Positions 1 through 10,514 are shown, counted from the stretch's first letter. The stretch: 60,969 nucleotides of DNA from Nitrosomonadaceae bacterium (GCA_014237605.1 JAAZZR010000003.1:1-60969), one strand, 5' to 3'. Notes: a model not told the origin generated them from the letters alone. A program made the numbers and translations.

Positions 1-1
1 A

Positions 2-373
<372 letters not shown>

Positions 374-589
374 TTTTGCTAATAATAGCCAAAAAATAGC
401 ATTATATATTTTTAATCCAAAGTATAGATATGAATTTATTAATCCCTAGTTGTTCAGGATTATTTTTTACCTTATAAGGCTTTGTGTAGAAAATATTCTG
501 TGTTATCCATTATTATATTTTCAGAGTTATTATCTTTAGGCTTTTCGAAGTGCCGCGGAACTTAGTATGAGAAGAAACCTCAAATAAGT

Positions 590-2095
590 ATGAAAATGAA
601 TTTTGTAATGACGATACTATTCTTTATATTTGTAAAGAATATTTTTGCAAATGATTTGCCTGATCTGGGCGATTCATCTCAGGCTACTATTTCTCCGTAT
701 GAAGAGAGGCAAATCGGTCTGCAAATAATGTCTCAAATCCGTGCTGATAGCAGGTACCTTGATGATGCTGAAGTAGCCGGGTATCTCACTAATCTGGGAT
801 ACAAGCTAATTTCATCTTCAAATGAGGCTCACCCAGATCAAGAGTTCGAATTTTTTGCTATTCGAGATCCGTCAATCAATGCTTTCGCCTTGCCGGGGGG
901 GTTCATGGGTTTTAATAGCGGTCTTATGCTTGCATCTCAGAGTGAATCAGAATTAGCAGGAGTGATGGCACATGAAATCTCACATGTTACACAAAAACAC
1001 CTTGCCCGCATGATTTCAGGCCAGAAATATAGCCTACTGACTACTCTGGGATCTATAGCACTTGCGCTTCTAGCATCACGAGCAAGTTCACAAGCAGGTA
1101 CTGCAATTATGGCTACTTCTCAAGCTATTACAGCTCAGTCACAATTAAACTTTACTCGTGCAAATGAAAAAGAAGCAGATCGTATTGGCTTAGGTGTACT
1201 GGTGCAGGCCGGATTTAATCCTGGTGGGATGGCAGATTTTTTTGGGCGTTTACAAAAAGCTGGTAGATATCAGGGAAATGGTGCGCCTTCTTATTTACGT
1301 ACTCATCCACTGACTTATGAACGTATAGCTGACATGGAGAATCGAACTCAAGAATTACCTTATAAGCAAGTTCCTGACAGCATTGATTATCAATTAGTCC
1401 GTTCTAAGCTGCGGGCATTGGAAGGAAAGCCAAGAGAGGCAGTAAATTATTTTGAATCTAACCTGAAAGAAAGACGTTATAGTAATGAGACGGCTGAACG
1501 ATATGGGTTAATAAGCGCTTTATTGCGGGAAGGAAATAATGTACGGGCAAATAAGGAATTGGCGCTACTTTATGAGTCTCCTCATTATGACACAATGATT
1601 AGATTGCAAGAAAATCATCTTCTAGGAGATGTGATCCAGATTGAACGGAAAGTATTATATTCAAGTGCAATGATTGAAACGCTTGCAGCTCGTGTCAAAT
1701 TCTCTGTTGGTCTTTATTCGGAAGGACTCGAAATATATAAGGCAGCGTTAATGATTTATCCGCAACATCGGGCATTGATCTATGATTACGCTGCTGCTTT
1801 ATTATATGACGGATCTCAAAAAGAGGCGCTTAAATTCATAAACCATCAACTGCGATTCACACCGAATGATATAAGATTATACCAATTACAAGCACAAGCT
1901 TATCAAGCAGATGGGAATACGATGTTACTACACCGTGCGCTAGCAGAATCTTATATTCGTCAGGGAGACCTTCCTAGAGCAATTGACCAATTAGAGCTTG
2001 CATTGAGAAGTGAGGATGGAGATTTTTACGAGATATCTAGTACAGAATCTCGTCTTAAAGAACTTCGACGCCGGTTATCACTTTCTGAAGAATAA
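590..2095 (+). CDS. bepA: M48-family periplasmic metalloprotease with TPR domain, BepA/YfgC-like
   Basis: This is a 501-residue exported zinc protease. Residues 1-20 form a hydrophobic signal peptide, probably cut after FA before NDLP. The zinc motif HEISH is at 128-132, and the third ligand is expected in the ExxAD stretch near residue 195. The C-terminal half (about 250-500) is helical and resembles tetratricopeptide repeats, with repeated Leu/Ala/Tyr spacing. This protease-plus-TPR layout is that of BepA, which assists or degrades outer-membrane proteins such as LptD at the BAM complex. It is a single gene on the plus strand, converging on the TerC gene. A second in-frame ATG two codons on is an equally good start. 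The symbol follows architecture; other M48 proteins with TPRs exist. Confidence 0.82.
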   Translation: MKMNFVMTILFFIFVKNIFANDLPDLGDSSQATISPYEERQIGLQIMSQIRADSRYLDDAEVAGYLTNLGYKLISSSNEAHPDQEFEFFAIRDPSINAFALPGGFMGFNSGLMLASQSESELAGVMAHEISHVTQKHLARMISGQKYSLLTTLGSIALALLASRASSQAGTAIMATSQAITAQSQLNFTRANEKEADRIGLGVLVQAGFNPGGMADFFGRLQKAGRYQGNGAPSYLRTHPLTYERIADMENRTQELPYKQVPDSIDYQLVRSKLRALEGKPREAVNYFESNLKERRYSNETAERYGLISALLREGNNVRANKELALLYESPHYDTMIRLQENHLLGDVIQIERKVLYSSAMIETLAARVKFSVGLYSEGLEIYKAALMIYPQHRALIYDYAAALLYDGSQKEALKFINHQLRFTPNDIRLYQLQAQAYQADGNTMLLHRALAESYIRQGDLPRAIDQLELALRSEDGDFYEISSTESRLKELRRRLSLSEE

Positions 2096-2222
2096 GTCTT
2101 AAGGTACAGGTTCTATTAATTGTACTTGCAGTTTAATACTTATGATCCATCTATTGCTCACAGAAATTTCGGATGGGCTACTTCTGCTTATGTTGCCGGA
2201 ATTATAATCCTTTAAGGTTTAC

Positions 2223-2903
2223 TTAATTTTTTAGTGATCTGGCTGCCAGCAGCTTCCCAGTTATTACTATTATAAGCGCACCACAAACCGGTGAAAACCA
2301 GTGTAAAAAGATTGCGTTGGTATTTACCCATTCATTGATAGCCACATCAGTTATTGCCATATCACCCGCTATCCATCCAAGTAGTCCAGCACCAACGATG
2401 ATGATAATTGGAAAACGATCCATTAGTCTCATTATTATTTTACTACCCCAGACAATAATCGGTACACTGACTATTAGACCGAAGATTACTAAACCAACGC
2501 TGTCTTTGGCGGCCCCGGCGATTGCTATTACATTGTCTAAACTCATTACAACATCAGCAATAATGATAGTTTTTATTGCACCCAGCAATGTTGTACTGGC
2601 ATCTATTTCATGTGTGCTATTTTCTGATTCAGGTTGAAGTAGCTTGATTCCAATCCAAACTAGTAACAGGGCCCCGATGATTTTTAGGAAGGGAATCGTC
2701 AGTAAAGTAAGTGCAAATGAGATTAGGATTACACGCAGGGCGATAGCACCAAATACACCCCAAAAAATACCCCGGTTACGTTGATCTTTGGGTAGTCGTC
2801 GACAGGCGAGCGCTATTACAATCGCATTATCACCACCAAGCACTATGTCAATGGCAATAATTTGTAATACTGCGACCCAGAATTCTGGGCTAACGATATC
2901 CAT
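2223..2903 (-). CDS. TerC family integral membrane protein (YjbE-like)
   Basis: The protein has 226 residues with about seven hydrophobic helices. The paired family motifs GGDNAIVIAL (residues 22-31) and MSLDNVIAIAGAA, about 90 residues later, place conserved acidic residues within the membrane. These define the TerC superfamily, whose members are linked to tellurium resistance or to manganese/calcium export during protein secretion. The length and motif pair resemble the short YjbE-type members more than the longer Alx or TerC proteins. The small gene at 2958-3203 lies 54 bp upstream on the same strand, so the two are probably cotranscribed. The substrate cannot be deduced from sequence; manganese is a reasonable guess only. 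Confidence 0.85.
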   Translation of the reverse strand: MDIVSPEFWVAVLQIIAIDIVLGGDNAIVIALACRRLPKDQRNRGIFWGVFGAIALRVILISFALTLLTIPFLKIIGALLLVWIGIKLLQPESENSTHEIDASTTLLGAIKTIIIADVVMSLDNVIAIAGAAKDSVGLVIFGLIVSVPIIVWGSKIIMRLMDRFPIIIIVGAGLLGWIAGDMAITDVAINEWVNTNAIFLHWFSPVCGALIIVITGKLLAARSLKN

Positions 2904-2957
2904 TCATAAATCTCAAAATTTTTTACTTCACTTTATTTTAATACTAATTTCATTAGT

Positions 2958-3203
2958 TTAAAGCCAGTCTTCTTTCACTTTGTTTAGCGCGTCTTGTAAG
3001 GTTTCTTCAGAAAGGTCATTCAGGCAGTTGGACAACATCTCAGCAGCTTCATAATTTCCTTCTGGCAATTTGCTAGAGTCCAGATTAGCGATAAAAACTG
3101 CTGCTGCGCCTGTTGTTTTGAGTAAACTTTGACGTTCGTTCATAAGTATTTCAATCTCAGCTTGTAGCATGGAAGCTTCTCGTTCTTGTTTCGTATGATT
3201 CAT
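2958..3203 (-). CDS. Conserved-looking small hypothetical protein
   Basis: An 81-residue soluble protein that I do not recognise. The first 30 residues are charged and predicted helical or coiled-coil, followed by a short hydrophobic segment (TGAAAVFIANL) and an acidic helical C-terminus. There is no signal peptide and no cysteine. A good ribosome binding site (AGGGAGAAAG) lies just before the ATG, which supports it as a real gene. It lies 54 bp upstream of the TerC gene on the same strand and may share its transcript. A role linked to TerC is only a guess from position. Confidence 0.65.
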   Translation of the reverse strand: MNHTKQEREASMLQAEIEILMNERQSLLKTTGAAAVFIANLDSSKLPEGNYEAAEMLSNCLNDLSEETLQDALNKVKEDWL

Positions 3204-3649
3204 TATCTTTCTCCCTGTGTTCTTTTGCAGTGCATCAGTATATGCAATATAACAGAATCAGAATCAGTGTATAGATGAAGTCAATGCTAACGCTTGTTTG
3301 CTTCACGGTCTTATATATCATACTCATATTAATGTATCTATTTGTTAACCTTAGGTAGCTATTAGAGAAAATTTCCTATTTAGTATTTTCAGTATTAGCA
3401 GAAGATACTAGTATTCTATTATCATTTAATAGCTTATAGGCTGAGATACTTGCGCATTCTGGAAAGAATGTTGGCTTTGGGAGCAGGGATCGAGAGGAAG
3501 GCTACATACACTTAGTAGATTACGCAGCACTTAATGTTACTTATAATAACAAGCAAAGTCATTAATTCTTATTTAGATCGTGATAAGGTGGCGGCGAGAG
3601 AAAGTTGTTACTTTAAAAGAAGACGAGGCTTAACTTTATCTAACTCATT
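3204..3649. other. Intergenic region without a recognised gene
   Basis: A 446-bp gap between the 5' end of the small hypothetical gene and the 3' end of fumC. It is AT-rich from 3240 to 3440, then becomes more balanced from about 3440 to 3620. That second part contains a plus-strand frame of about 40 codons ending near 3564 with no start codon and a stop just before it. This could be a decayed gene, but I recognise nothing in it. No strong hairpin, tRNA or insertion sequence is visible. Confidence 0.4.
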
Positions 3650-5029
3650 TCACACCATATTTTTTGGATCTACCCATGCATCAAATTGCTCTGACGTTAT
3701 ATAACCTGATGTAATCGCAGCCTCTCTTAAAGTTGTACCTTCAATGTATGCCTTTTTGGAAATTTCAGCTGCTTTGTCGTAACCGATATGTGGGTTAAGT
3801 GCTGTTACCAGCATTAATGAATCATTCATTAGCTTGTTAATATTTTCAACATTAGCTCTTATTCCCAGTGCACAGTTTTTGTTGAAGCTCAAAATCCCAT
3901 CTGATAACAGGCGCACACTTTGTAGAAAATTGTTGATTATGAGCGGCTTCATCGCATTGAGCTCAAAATTTCCCATAGCTCCACCCATATTGATAGCCAC
4001 ATCGTTACCCATAACTTGGCAACATAGCATGATCAATGCCTCTGATTGAGTAGGGTTGACCTTACCTGGCATTATGGAGCTACCTGGCTCATTTTCAGGA
4101 ATCTTTAGTTCTCCAATGCCACATCTGGGGCCAGATGCTAGCCAGCGAATATCATTAGAAATTTTTATCAAAGATACGGCAAGAGTTTTAAGTGCACCGT
4201 GTGTATTAACCAGCGCGTCATTTGCAGCCAATGATTCGAACTTATTAGGTGAAGTAATAAATGGCAGGTTTGTTTGCTTTACCAATTCAGCTGCTGTTCT
4301 TTCAGAAAATTCAGAATGAGTATTTAGGCCAGTACCTACTGCTGTACCACCAAGTGCCAATTCACATAAATGGGGAAGGGATGATTCCAAGTGATCCATC
4401 GCATGATCAAGTTGAGATACGTAACCTGAGAACTCCTGCCCCAGAGTAAGTGGTGTGGCATCTTGTAAATGTGTGCGCCCGATTTTTATGACGCTTGAAA
4501 ATTCTTTTACCTTAGTATCAAGAGTTTGGCGTAGTGCACAAATGGCAGGTTTTAACCTATCTTCAATAGTTTGTATTGCTGCAATATGCATTGCTGTTGG
4601 AAATACATCATTAGACGACTGTCCTTTATTTACCTCGTCGTTAGGGTGAATTTTACGACTAGTGCCACGTTCACCGCCGAGTAGTTCAGAAGCGCGGTTT
4701 GCCAATACTTCATTCATATTCATGTTTGTTTGTGTGCCGGACCCAGTCTGCCATATTACTAATGGGAATTCATTTTCATGGCGACCCTCGATCACTTCAT
4801 CAGCAGCCTGAATGATAGCAGCGGCACTATCTGAACTGAGTAGACCCAAATCATTATTTACTTTAGCGGTAATGCGTTTAACTAGGGCAAGTGCACTTAT
4901 TAGTTCATATGGCATTCTCTCATTTGAGATTCTAAAATTCTGTAAAGAACGCTGCGTTTGTGCTCCCCACAATGATTTGGCAGGCACCTGTACCATCCCC
5001 ATACTATCTTTTTCTTCGCGGTAGCTCAT
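3650..5029 (-). CDS. fumC: Class II fumarate hydratase
   Basis: FumC interconverts fumarate and L-malate in the TCA cycle as a cytoplasmic homotetramer without an iron-sulfur cluster. The 459 residues match the normal family length. The fumarase/aspartase signature [11 protein letters not shown], around residue 316, carries the mobile-loop catalytic serine. Other hallmark runs are [31 protein letters not shown] and [16 protein letters not shown]. Its ATG overlaps the TAA stop of phoU (TAATG, one shared base), so translation is probably coupled to phoU. This is unusual company for a TCA gene, but nothing else looks odd. Confidence 0.97.
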   Translation of the reverse strand: MSYREEKDSMGMVQVPAKSLWGAQTQRSLQNFRISNERMPYELISALALVKRITAKVNNDLGLLSSDSAAAIIQAADEVIEGRHENEFPLVIWQTGSGTQTNMNMNEVLANRASELLGGERGTSRKIHPNDEVNKGQSSNDVFPTAMHIAAIQTIEDRLKPAICALRQTLDTKVKEFSSVIKIGRTHLQDATPLTLGQEFSGYVSQLDHAMDHLESSLPHLCELALGGTAVGTGLNTHSEFSERTAAELVKQTNLPFITSPNKFESLAANDALVNTHGALKTLAVSLIKISNDIRWLASGPRCGIGELKIPENEPGSSIMPGKVNPTQSEALIMLCCQVMGNDVAINMGGAMGNFELNAMKPLIINNFLQSVRLLSDGILSFNKNCALGIRANVENINKLMNDSLMLVTALNPHIGYDKAAEISKKAYIEGTTLREAAITSGYITSEQFDAWVDPKNMV

Positions 5030-5736
5030 TATTTCTGAGCTACCCGTTCTATTTCTTTGATGTCTGCATGACGAACATCTTTTCCTTTCACCAGATAGAT
5101 TACATATTCGGACATATTTTTTGCATGATCTCCAATGCGCTCAATCGCTTTGGCGGCAAATAGAATCTCTATTGAAGAAGAAATATTACGCGGGTCCTCC
5201 ATCATAAAGGTAACAAGTTGGCGGATAATAGAACGGAATTCTTCGTCGACCAATTCATCTTGACGAGCTACTTGAGCTGCTTCTGCTACGTCAAGACGGG
5301 CAAAAGCATCCAATGATTTACGTAACATTTCCATCGCAATATTAGCAACATGTCTGATTTCGTTAAAACGAGGTTTGTGAATACGATCATCGGCATAAAT
5401 TAGTTGTGCCATTCGCGCAATTTTTGCAGCTTCATCACCCATACGCTCTAGATCGGTAATAATCTTGATTACCATTATAATCATACGTAGATCACCAGCA
5501 GCTGGCTGTCTGCGTGCAATGGTCTGACTGCAAATTTCATCAATTGAAACTTCCATTTCGTTGACACGATGATCATTGGCTACAACCTGTTCCATTAAAT
5601 CCTGATCTGCTGTGGTTAGTGCTTTAACTGCGTGCTCGATTTGTTCTTCAACAATTCCACCCATTTTTAGCACACTCATTCGTACCGATTTGAGATCGGC
5701 ATCAAATTGTTTAGATATATGTTTCCTACCTGCCAT
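5029..5736 (-). CDS. phoU: Phosphate signalling complex protein PhoU
   Basis: PhoU links the PstSCAB phosphate transporter to the PhoR/PhoB two-component system and represses the Pho regulon when phosphate is ample. The 235-residue protein has two repeated three-helix domains with the metal-binding patterns expected of the family: [11 protein letters not shown] in the first repeat and [12 protein letters not shown] in the second. Pst and phoBR genes, which often adjoin phoU, are not present here; fumC follows directly with a one-base overlap. The product is cytoplasmic and membrane-associated. Confidence 0.95.
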   Translation of the reverse strand: MAGRKHISKQFDADLKSVRMSVLKMGGIVEEQIEHAVKALTTADQDLMEQVVANDHRVNEMEVSIDEICSQTIARRQPAAGDLRMIIMVIKIITDLERMGDEAAKIARMAQLIYADDRIHKPRFNEIRHVANIAMEMLRKSLDAFARLDVAEAAQVARQDELVDEEFRSIIRQLVTFMMEDPRNISSSIEILFAAKAIERIGDHAKNMSEYVIYLVKGKDVRHADIKEIERVAQK

Positions 5737-5804
5737 TTTGCACCTCTACATTATTGAGGAAATTGTAATTTGAATAAATTGTCAAAATTCTCTTATATCC
5801 CAAG

Positions 5805-6470
5805 TCATATATTTATAATACGAACACCGTTATTAGTGCCAAGTATTAACATATTCGCCCCGCGTTTCGCAAACAGACCGTTTGTTACGATACCGGTTAT
5901 GTGGTTGAGGTCCATCTCTAGTTCAGCTGGATTCAGAATCTTTAAGCCGTGTACATCTAAAATTATATTTCCATTGTCAGTCGTAAACCCTTCGCGGAGA
6001 ACAGGGTGGCCGCCTAACCGTACTAATTCTCGTGCGACATAACTACGCGCCATTGGGATAACTTCTATTGGTAACGGGAATTCTCCTAGCACGCTTACCA
6101 GCTTACTCTGATCGGCAATACAAATAAATTTCTTTGCTGTTGCAGCAACGATTTTTTCTCTTGTTAATGCTCCCCCACCGCCTTTTATCATATGTAAATG
6201 TTCAGTAATTTCATCTGCCCCATCTACATAAACGGGTATTTCACTGACGTTATTTAATTCTAGTACTTGAATATGGTGGCTTTTTAGTCGCTGAGCTGTA
6301 TCATCAGAACTTGCTACTGCTCCATCAATTTTATGTTTGACCTTAGCTAGTTCATCTATAAAATAATTTGCAGTGGAACCTGTGCCTACTCCTACGATAC
6401 TGCCTATAGGAATGTGTTGAATAGCAGCTTGGGCAACTTCACGTTTTTGTTCATCTTGTGTTTGGGTCAT
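5805..6470 (-). CDS. rpiA: Ribose-5-phosphate isomerase A
   Basis: RpiA interconverts ribose 5-phosphate and ribulose 5-phosphate in the non-oxidative pentose phosphate pathway. Motifs are the phosphate-binding [13 protein letters not shown], the catalytic DGADEI and [14 protein letters not shown]. The frame is open to an ATG at 6485, but I choose the ATG at 6470. It is preceded by AGGAAAACC at proper distance, whereas the upstream ATG has no ribosome binding site. This gives 221 residues, the usual length. It is divergent from ilvA across about 140 bp. Confidence 0.95.
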   Translation of the reverse strand: MTQTQDEQKREVAQAAIQHIPIGSIVGVGTGSTANYFIDELAKVKHKIDGAVASSDDTAQRLKSHHIQVLELNNVSEIPVYVDGADEITEHLHMIKGGGGALTREKIVAATAKKFICIADQSKLVSVLGEFPLPIEVIPMARSYVARELVRLGGHPVLREGFTTDNGNIILDVHGLKILNPAELEMDLNHITGIVTNGLFAKRGANMLILGTNNGVRIINI

Positions 6471-6609
6471 GGTTTTCCTATGCATAATAGCGTGTCTGAT
6501 TCATTAGAATAGCTCTATCTGAAGATTTTAACAATTAACTCTATACTAAGCATTGGCTTTAGCATGATAAAATTCCTTAATATTTATGATTTCTTAAATT
6601 TTTGTACAA

Positions 6610-8121
6610 ATGAAAACTGATTATCTTAAAAAAATTCTTACTGCCCAAGTTTATGATGTGGCAATAGAAACCCCGCTAGAACTTGCGTCAGGTTTATCTA
6701 AACGTATTAACAATCAGTTGTTACTGAAGCGTGAGGATATGCAGGAGGTATTCTCATTTAAGTTGCGCGGCGCCCATAACAAAATGAGCAAGCTTTCTCC
6801 TGAGATACTTAAACGAGGTGTTGTGACAGCTTCTGCTGGAAATCATGCGCAGGGGGTAGCGCTAGTAGCAAGGCGGTTAAATTGTAAAGCTACAATCGTA
6901 ATGCCGGTAACTACACCACAAATTAAAATACAAGCGGTTGAAGCTTATGGAGCAAATATAATTCTTCATGGAGATTCTTTTGACGATGCTTATGCTCAAG
7001 CAATGAAGCTTGCAACACAGAAGAAATTAACTTTTATTCCTCCGTATGATGACCCTGAAATTATTGCTGGGCAAGGAACCATAGGGATGGAGATTTTGCG
7101 ACAGCACACTAAGCCTCTTCATGCTGTATTTGTGCCAATAGGTGGTGGAGGTCTTATTTCTGGTATTTCTGCATATATCAAAAGTTTGCATCCGGAAATA
7201 AAGATTATTGGGGTAGAGCCTGTTGATTCAAATGCAATGTACCTTTCATTACAAAAAGGTCGTCGCGTTAAGATTCCCCAAGTTGGAGTATTTGCTGATG
7301 GTGTGGCGATTAAACAAGTGGGCAAAGAAACTTTCCGCCTTTGTCGTGAATTGGTAGATGAAATAATTCTGGTTGATACGGATGCCATCTGTGCCGCTAT
7401 TAAGGATGTATTTGAAGACACACGTGTTATGTTGGAACCATCAGGAGCTCTTTCAATTGCTGGAGCTAAACTATATTGCTGTCGGGAGGAGCTTCGAGGT
7501 AAAACTATCGTTGCAGTTGCCTCCGGTGCCAATATGAATTTTGATCGGTTACGACATGTTTCTGAGCGGGCTGAAATAGGTGAGGAACGTGAAGCAGTAA
7601 TGTCAGTAACTATTCCTGAAAAGCCGGGCAGCTTCAAGAAATTTTGTTCCATGCTAGGAACAAAAAGTATTACTGAATTTAATTATCGCTATGATGATCC
7701 GAAAGAAGCGCGTGTATTTGTGGGAGTGTCAGTTCGGAATCGTAATGAGACCGAAAAATTAATCAAACTTCTGGAAAAAAATGGCTTGCATACTGAGAAT
7801 CTTAGCGATAATGAGATGGCAAAATTACATATACGCTATCTAGTTGGGGGGCATGCCAGTGGAATAAAAAATGAAGTTCTTTATCGCTTTGAATTTCCTG
7901 CGCGTCCCGGTGCGCTGATGAAGTTCTTAAATAGTATGGGTCATAATTGGAATATTAGCTTATTTCACTATCGTAATCATGGTACTGATTATGGTCGTGT
8001 GCTAGTTGGTATAGACGTGCCACCTGGGAATCACGCTAAATTTAAAAAATTTCTTAGCCAGCTTGGCTACCGTTATTGGGATGAGAGTAAAAATCCAGCT
8101 TATAAAATGTTTCTTAGTTAG
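6610..8121 (+). CDS. ilvA: Threonine ammonia-lyase, biosynthetic (threonine deaminase)
   Basis: This PLP enzyme turns threonine into 2-oxobutanoate and ammonia, the committed step to isoleucine. At 503 residues it is the long biosynthetic form: a catalytic domain (1-320) with the PLP lysine in FSFKLRGAHNKM and the glycine-rich phosphate loop IGGGGLISG, followed by two ACT-like regulatory domains (about 325-410 and 415-500). The C-terminal modules bind isoleucine (inhibitor) and valine (activator) in homologues. The short catabolic form lacks them. No leader peptide or attenuator was seen upstream. The partner gene ilvD lies at 12.6 kb. Confidence 0.96.
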   Translation: MKTDYLKKILTAQVYDVAIETPLELASGLSKRINNQLLLKREDMQEVFSFKLRGAHNKMSKLSPEILKRGVVTASAGNHAQGVALVARRLNCKATIVMPVTTPQIKIQAVEAYGANIILHGDSFDDAYAQAMKLATQKKLTFIPPYDDPEIIAGQGTIGMEILRQHTKPLHAVFVPIGGGGLISGISAYIKSLHPEIKIIGVEPVDSNAMYLSLQKGRRVKIPQVGVFADGVAIKQVGKETFRLCRELVDEIILVDTDAICAAIKDVFEDTRVMLEPSGALSIAGAKLYCCREELRGKTIVAVASGANMNFDRLRHVSERAEIGEEREAVMSVTIPEKPGSFKKFCSMLGTKSITEFNYRYDDPKEARVFVGVSVRNRNETEKLIKLLEKNGLHTENLSDNEMAKLHIRYLVGGHASGIKNEVLYRFEFPARPGALMKFLNSMGHNWNISLFHYRNHGTDYGRVLVGIDVPPGNHAKFKKFLSQLGYRYWDESKNPAYKMFLS

Positions 8122-8151
8122 AAGCAGAATTAAATTTTTAATATTTTCGGC

Positions 8152-8715
8152 TTAGATTTTGCATCCATTCTCATCACAAAGAGCAGTATTTGTTTGTGAT
8201 CCTGCAGGGGGCTCTGTTGATACAATTCTTTCGGATAATAATGTTCCAATTGAGTGCCCAAGTGTTAGATCACTTATGTGGCCAAACTTGTGTAAACGCA
8301 GTTTTCCCGCTTTATCGATTAAAATAAGAGTTGGGGTTCCTTGCATCTGATACGCGCTCATAGTTAGCGGTAAACCTTTGTCATGGTCGCCATACTTGTC
8401 GATTCCAATTGGAAAGCGAAGCCGATATTCATGAACAAATACTTCAAGCGCCTCTTTTCCCATAACAGAATGATGTTCGAAAACAGTATGAAGGCCGATT
8501 ACCGCAACTTTCTCTGGATCGAATTCATCGTAAATTTTTTGTGCTTGCGGAATACCAACTTGCACACAACCTGGACAGAGCATTTGGAAAGAATGTATTA
8601 CCACTACTTTTCCAAGTAACGAAGCAAGCGTAATTGGTTCTAATGTGTTGATCCAATCTGAGGTTTGTAATTCAGGGGCAAGACCCTCACGAGTATCAGT
8701 TCTTGTATCTAACAT
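8152..8715 (-). CDS. Redoxin / AhpC-TSA-like thioredoxin-fold protein with CPGC motif
   Basis: A 187-residue protein of the thioredoxin-like redoxin superfamily. The active-site segment is FQMLCPGC, a CxxC pair at the end of a beta strand, followed by the cis-proline strand QGTPTLILIDKAG. The protein ends with a second cysteine pair, CDENGC. No signal peptide is evident, so a cytoplasmic location is likely. The frame continues to a TTG at 8772, but that codon has no ribosome binding site. The ATG at 8715 has GGGA about 8 bases upstream and fits the family start. It converges with ilvA. Thiol peroxidase or thiol-disulfide reductase activity is plausible; the substrate is unknown. Confidence 0.75.
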   Translation of the reverse strand: MLDTRTDTREGLAPELQTSDWINTLEPITLASLLGKVVVIHSFQMLCPGCVQVGIPQAQKIYDEFDPEKVAVIGLHTVFEHHSVMGKEALEVFVHEYRLRFPIGIDKYGDHDKGLPLTMSAYQMQGTPTLILIDKAGKLRLHKFGHISDLTLGHSIGTLLSERIVSTEPPAGSQTNTALCDENGCKI

Positions 8716-8907
8716 TATAGGTTCCCATGATAATTTTTTACCAATAGTAGTTAGACCTTTCTTATTCGTCAAGGAAGGCTCTATCTAAAAGAGGTAAACA
8801 GGTGCCGTTAATATTAGCGGAACATATGCGGCTCTATAACCATAAAATAATGCCATGCTAGAATACTGCTCTAGTTTGCAAAAGTAACAATTACAGTAAA
8901 TATAAAT

Positions 8908-9948
8908 TTGAACACTATTACTTTTACGCGCCCCGATGATATGCACTTACATCTTAGGGATGGTGAGCAAATGCAAGCAGTGCTACCTGACACTGTAAAG
9001 CGATTTGCTCGTGCTATTGTAATGCCTAACCTCCAGTCACCGGTAATAACAACAGAATTAGCATTAGCGTACAGTTCACGTATTTCTTCTGCATTGACAG
9101 CGAATATAGGGATGAAATTTGAACCGTTGATGACGTTGTATCTTACTGATAATACGAAATGTTCTGAAATTAAGAAAGCTAAAGCAAGTGGTATTATTCA
9201 CGGAGTGAAGTTCTATCCTGCTGGCACTACCACCAACTCTGATACAGGGGTTACTGATATAGCCAAGTGCTTTCCTGTACTAGAAGCTATGGAGCAGGAA
9301 AATATAGCCTTGTTAGTGCATGGCGAAATAAATGACCCCAAAATAGATATTTTTGATAAAGAAAAATATTTTATTGATAGAGTGCTTGTTACGATAGCCC
9401 AGCATTTCCCAAATTTAAGGATTGTGTTTGAACATATTACAACTAAAGAAGCAGTAGATTTTGTCAAAGAGTCGTCAGAAAATATTGGCGCGACCATTAC
9501 GGCTCATCATTTGCTTCTCAATCGTAACGCTATGCTCCAGGGTGGAATCCATCCTCACTATTATTGTTTGCCAGTACTTAAGCGGGAGATTCATCGCTTA
9601 GCATTGATCGAAGCTGCTGTCAGCGGTGATCAAAAATTTTTTCTTGGAACTGACAGTGCCCCTCATTCAAAAAGTACCAAGGAATCTGATTGCGGCTGTG
9701 CTGGCATCTATTCTTCCCATGCAGCCATTGAGCTTTATGCAGAAATTTTTGAGCAGGCAGACGCTCTGGAAAAGCTCGAAGGGTTTGCTAGTTTCTTTGG
9801 TGCAGATTTTTATGGATTACCACGGAATAGAGAAAGTATTACACTGACAAAAGAGAGTTGGAACGTTCCTATGGAGTTTGAATTTGCAGGAGAAACTTTA
9901 GTTCCATTGCGGGCGGGGAGAAGTATGATATGGAAAATTCTTGATTGA
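8908..9948 (+). CDS. pyrC: Dihydroorotase (class II)
   Basis: PyrC cyclises N-carbamoyl-L-aspartate to dihydroorotate in pyrimidine synthesis. The 346 residues match the E. coli-type homodimeric enzyme. Metal ligands are visible: DMHLHLRDG near the N-terminus, KFYPAGTTTNSD with the carboxylated lysine, LVHGE, FEHITT, and GTDSAPH toward the C-terminus. The only usable start is TTG at 8908; a stop lies in frame upstream at 8872 and there is no clear Shine-Dalgarno. It is followed by a perfect hairpin at 10065. Confidence 0.95.
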   Translation: MNTITFTRPDDMHLHLRDGEQMQAVLPDTVKRFARAIVMPNLQSPVITTELALAYSSRISSALTANIGMKFEPLMTLYLTDNTKCSEIKKAKASGIIHGVKFYPAGTTTNSDTGVTDIAKCFPVLEAMEQENIALLVHGEINDPKIDIFDKEKYFIDRVLVTIAQHFPNLRIVFEHITTKEAVDFVKESSENIGATITAHHLLLNRNAMLQGGIHPHYYCLPVLKREIHRLALIEAAVSGDQKFFLGTDSAPHSKSTKESDCGCAGIYSSHAAIELYAEIFEQADALEKLEGFASFFGADFYGLPRNRESITLTKESWNVPMEFEFAGETLVPLRAGRSMIWKILD

Positions 9949-10064
9949 TCAAAAGAAGGATTGGAGCTATTGATATCCTTGTAATTTATATGCAGAGTGC
10001 TAGGGGTGATTGGCGAGGCTACTAACAAGGATAAAAATATCCCCAATATTTAGAATCTGGAATC

Positions 10065-10097
10065 TCCCAAACAATAAATTTTATTTATTGTTTGGGA
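10065..10097. terminator. Perfect 14-bp hairpin between convergent pyrC and cupin genes
   Basis: TCCCAAACAATAAA pairs perfectly with TTTATTGTTTGGGA around the loop TTTTA. It lies between the 3' ends of pyrC (plus) and the cupin gene (minus). It probably terminates transcription from both sides, although neither side has a long T-run, so it may act mainly as a bidirectional or 3'-end stabilising stem. Confidence 0.7.
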
Positions 10098-10103
10098 AGC
10101 TGA

Positions 10104-10514
10104 TTAATTGTGTGCAGTAAAGCCGAAGGCTTTATCATGAACATATACAAGCTTACATTCCTCGATGTATTTAGCATCATGAATTCTTCCAGCTTTAATA
10201 TAGCCAGTGTCTCCTTTATTTAAAAAAATACGATCCCCGTCAGGAATGAGTCCGGTTGGTCCAGCTGTAAAGAATTGAATAGACATTTTTCCTTCGATGA
10301 CAACAGTCATGTCATCACCCGGGTGGGAATGTATCGGTTCCTCTGAGCCTGCCTCCCATTTTTCCAGCATTACTTCAACGCCATCAGGGTTGGTGGGGAA
10401 TGTGGTTCTTAAAGTAAACCCATCTGGAGTATTAGGAGCAGAAGCATGGTTTTTCCAAATGGAGCTAGTTTTAGATGTTATTTCATTACTTGTTTCGGCA
10501 TCATTTTTTGACAT
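10104..10514 (-). CDS. Cupin domain protein
   Basis: A 136-residue single-domain cupin. The first cupin motif reads HSHPGDDMTVVIEGKM (two histidines plus a later glutamate), and the second includes GDTGYIKAGRIHDA. These are the expected metal-binding strands of a small beta-barrel. There is no signal peptide. A strong ribosome binding site (TTGGAGG) precedes the ATG. It stands alone, with a hairpin just after its stop. Cupins have many functions, and the ligand or reaction cannot be named from sequence. Confidence 0.82.
   Translation of the reverse strand: MSKNDAETSNEITSKTSSIWKNHASAPNTPDGFTLRTTFPTNPDGVEVMLEKWEAGSEEPIHSHPGDDMTVVIEGKMSIQFFTAGPTGLIPDGDRIFLNKGDTGYIKAGRIHDAKYIEECKLVYVHDKAFGFTAHN

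Noticed and set aside
2317..2637. A 106-codon plus-strand frame with hydrophobic composition
   Set aside because: It is antisense to TerC; hydrophobic genes often give hydrophobic reverse frames.
7119..7652. A 177-codon minus-strand frame inside ilvA
   Set aside because: Antisense to the conserved PLP domain; its composition is typical of a reverse-frame artefact.
8773..8907. Pyrimidine-responsive or FMN-type riboswitch before pyrC, and similarly before ribF
   Set aside because: None of the conserved riboswitch cores can be found in either leader.
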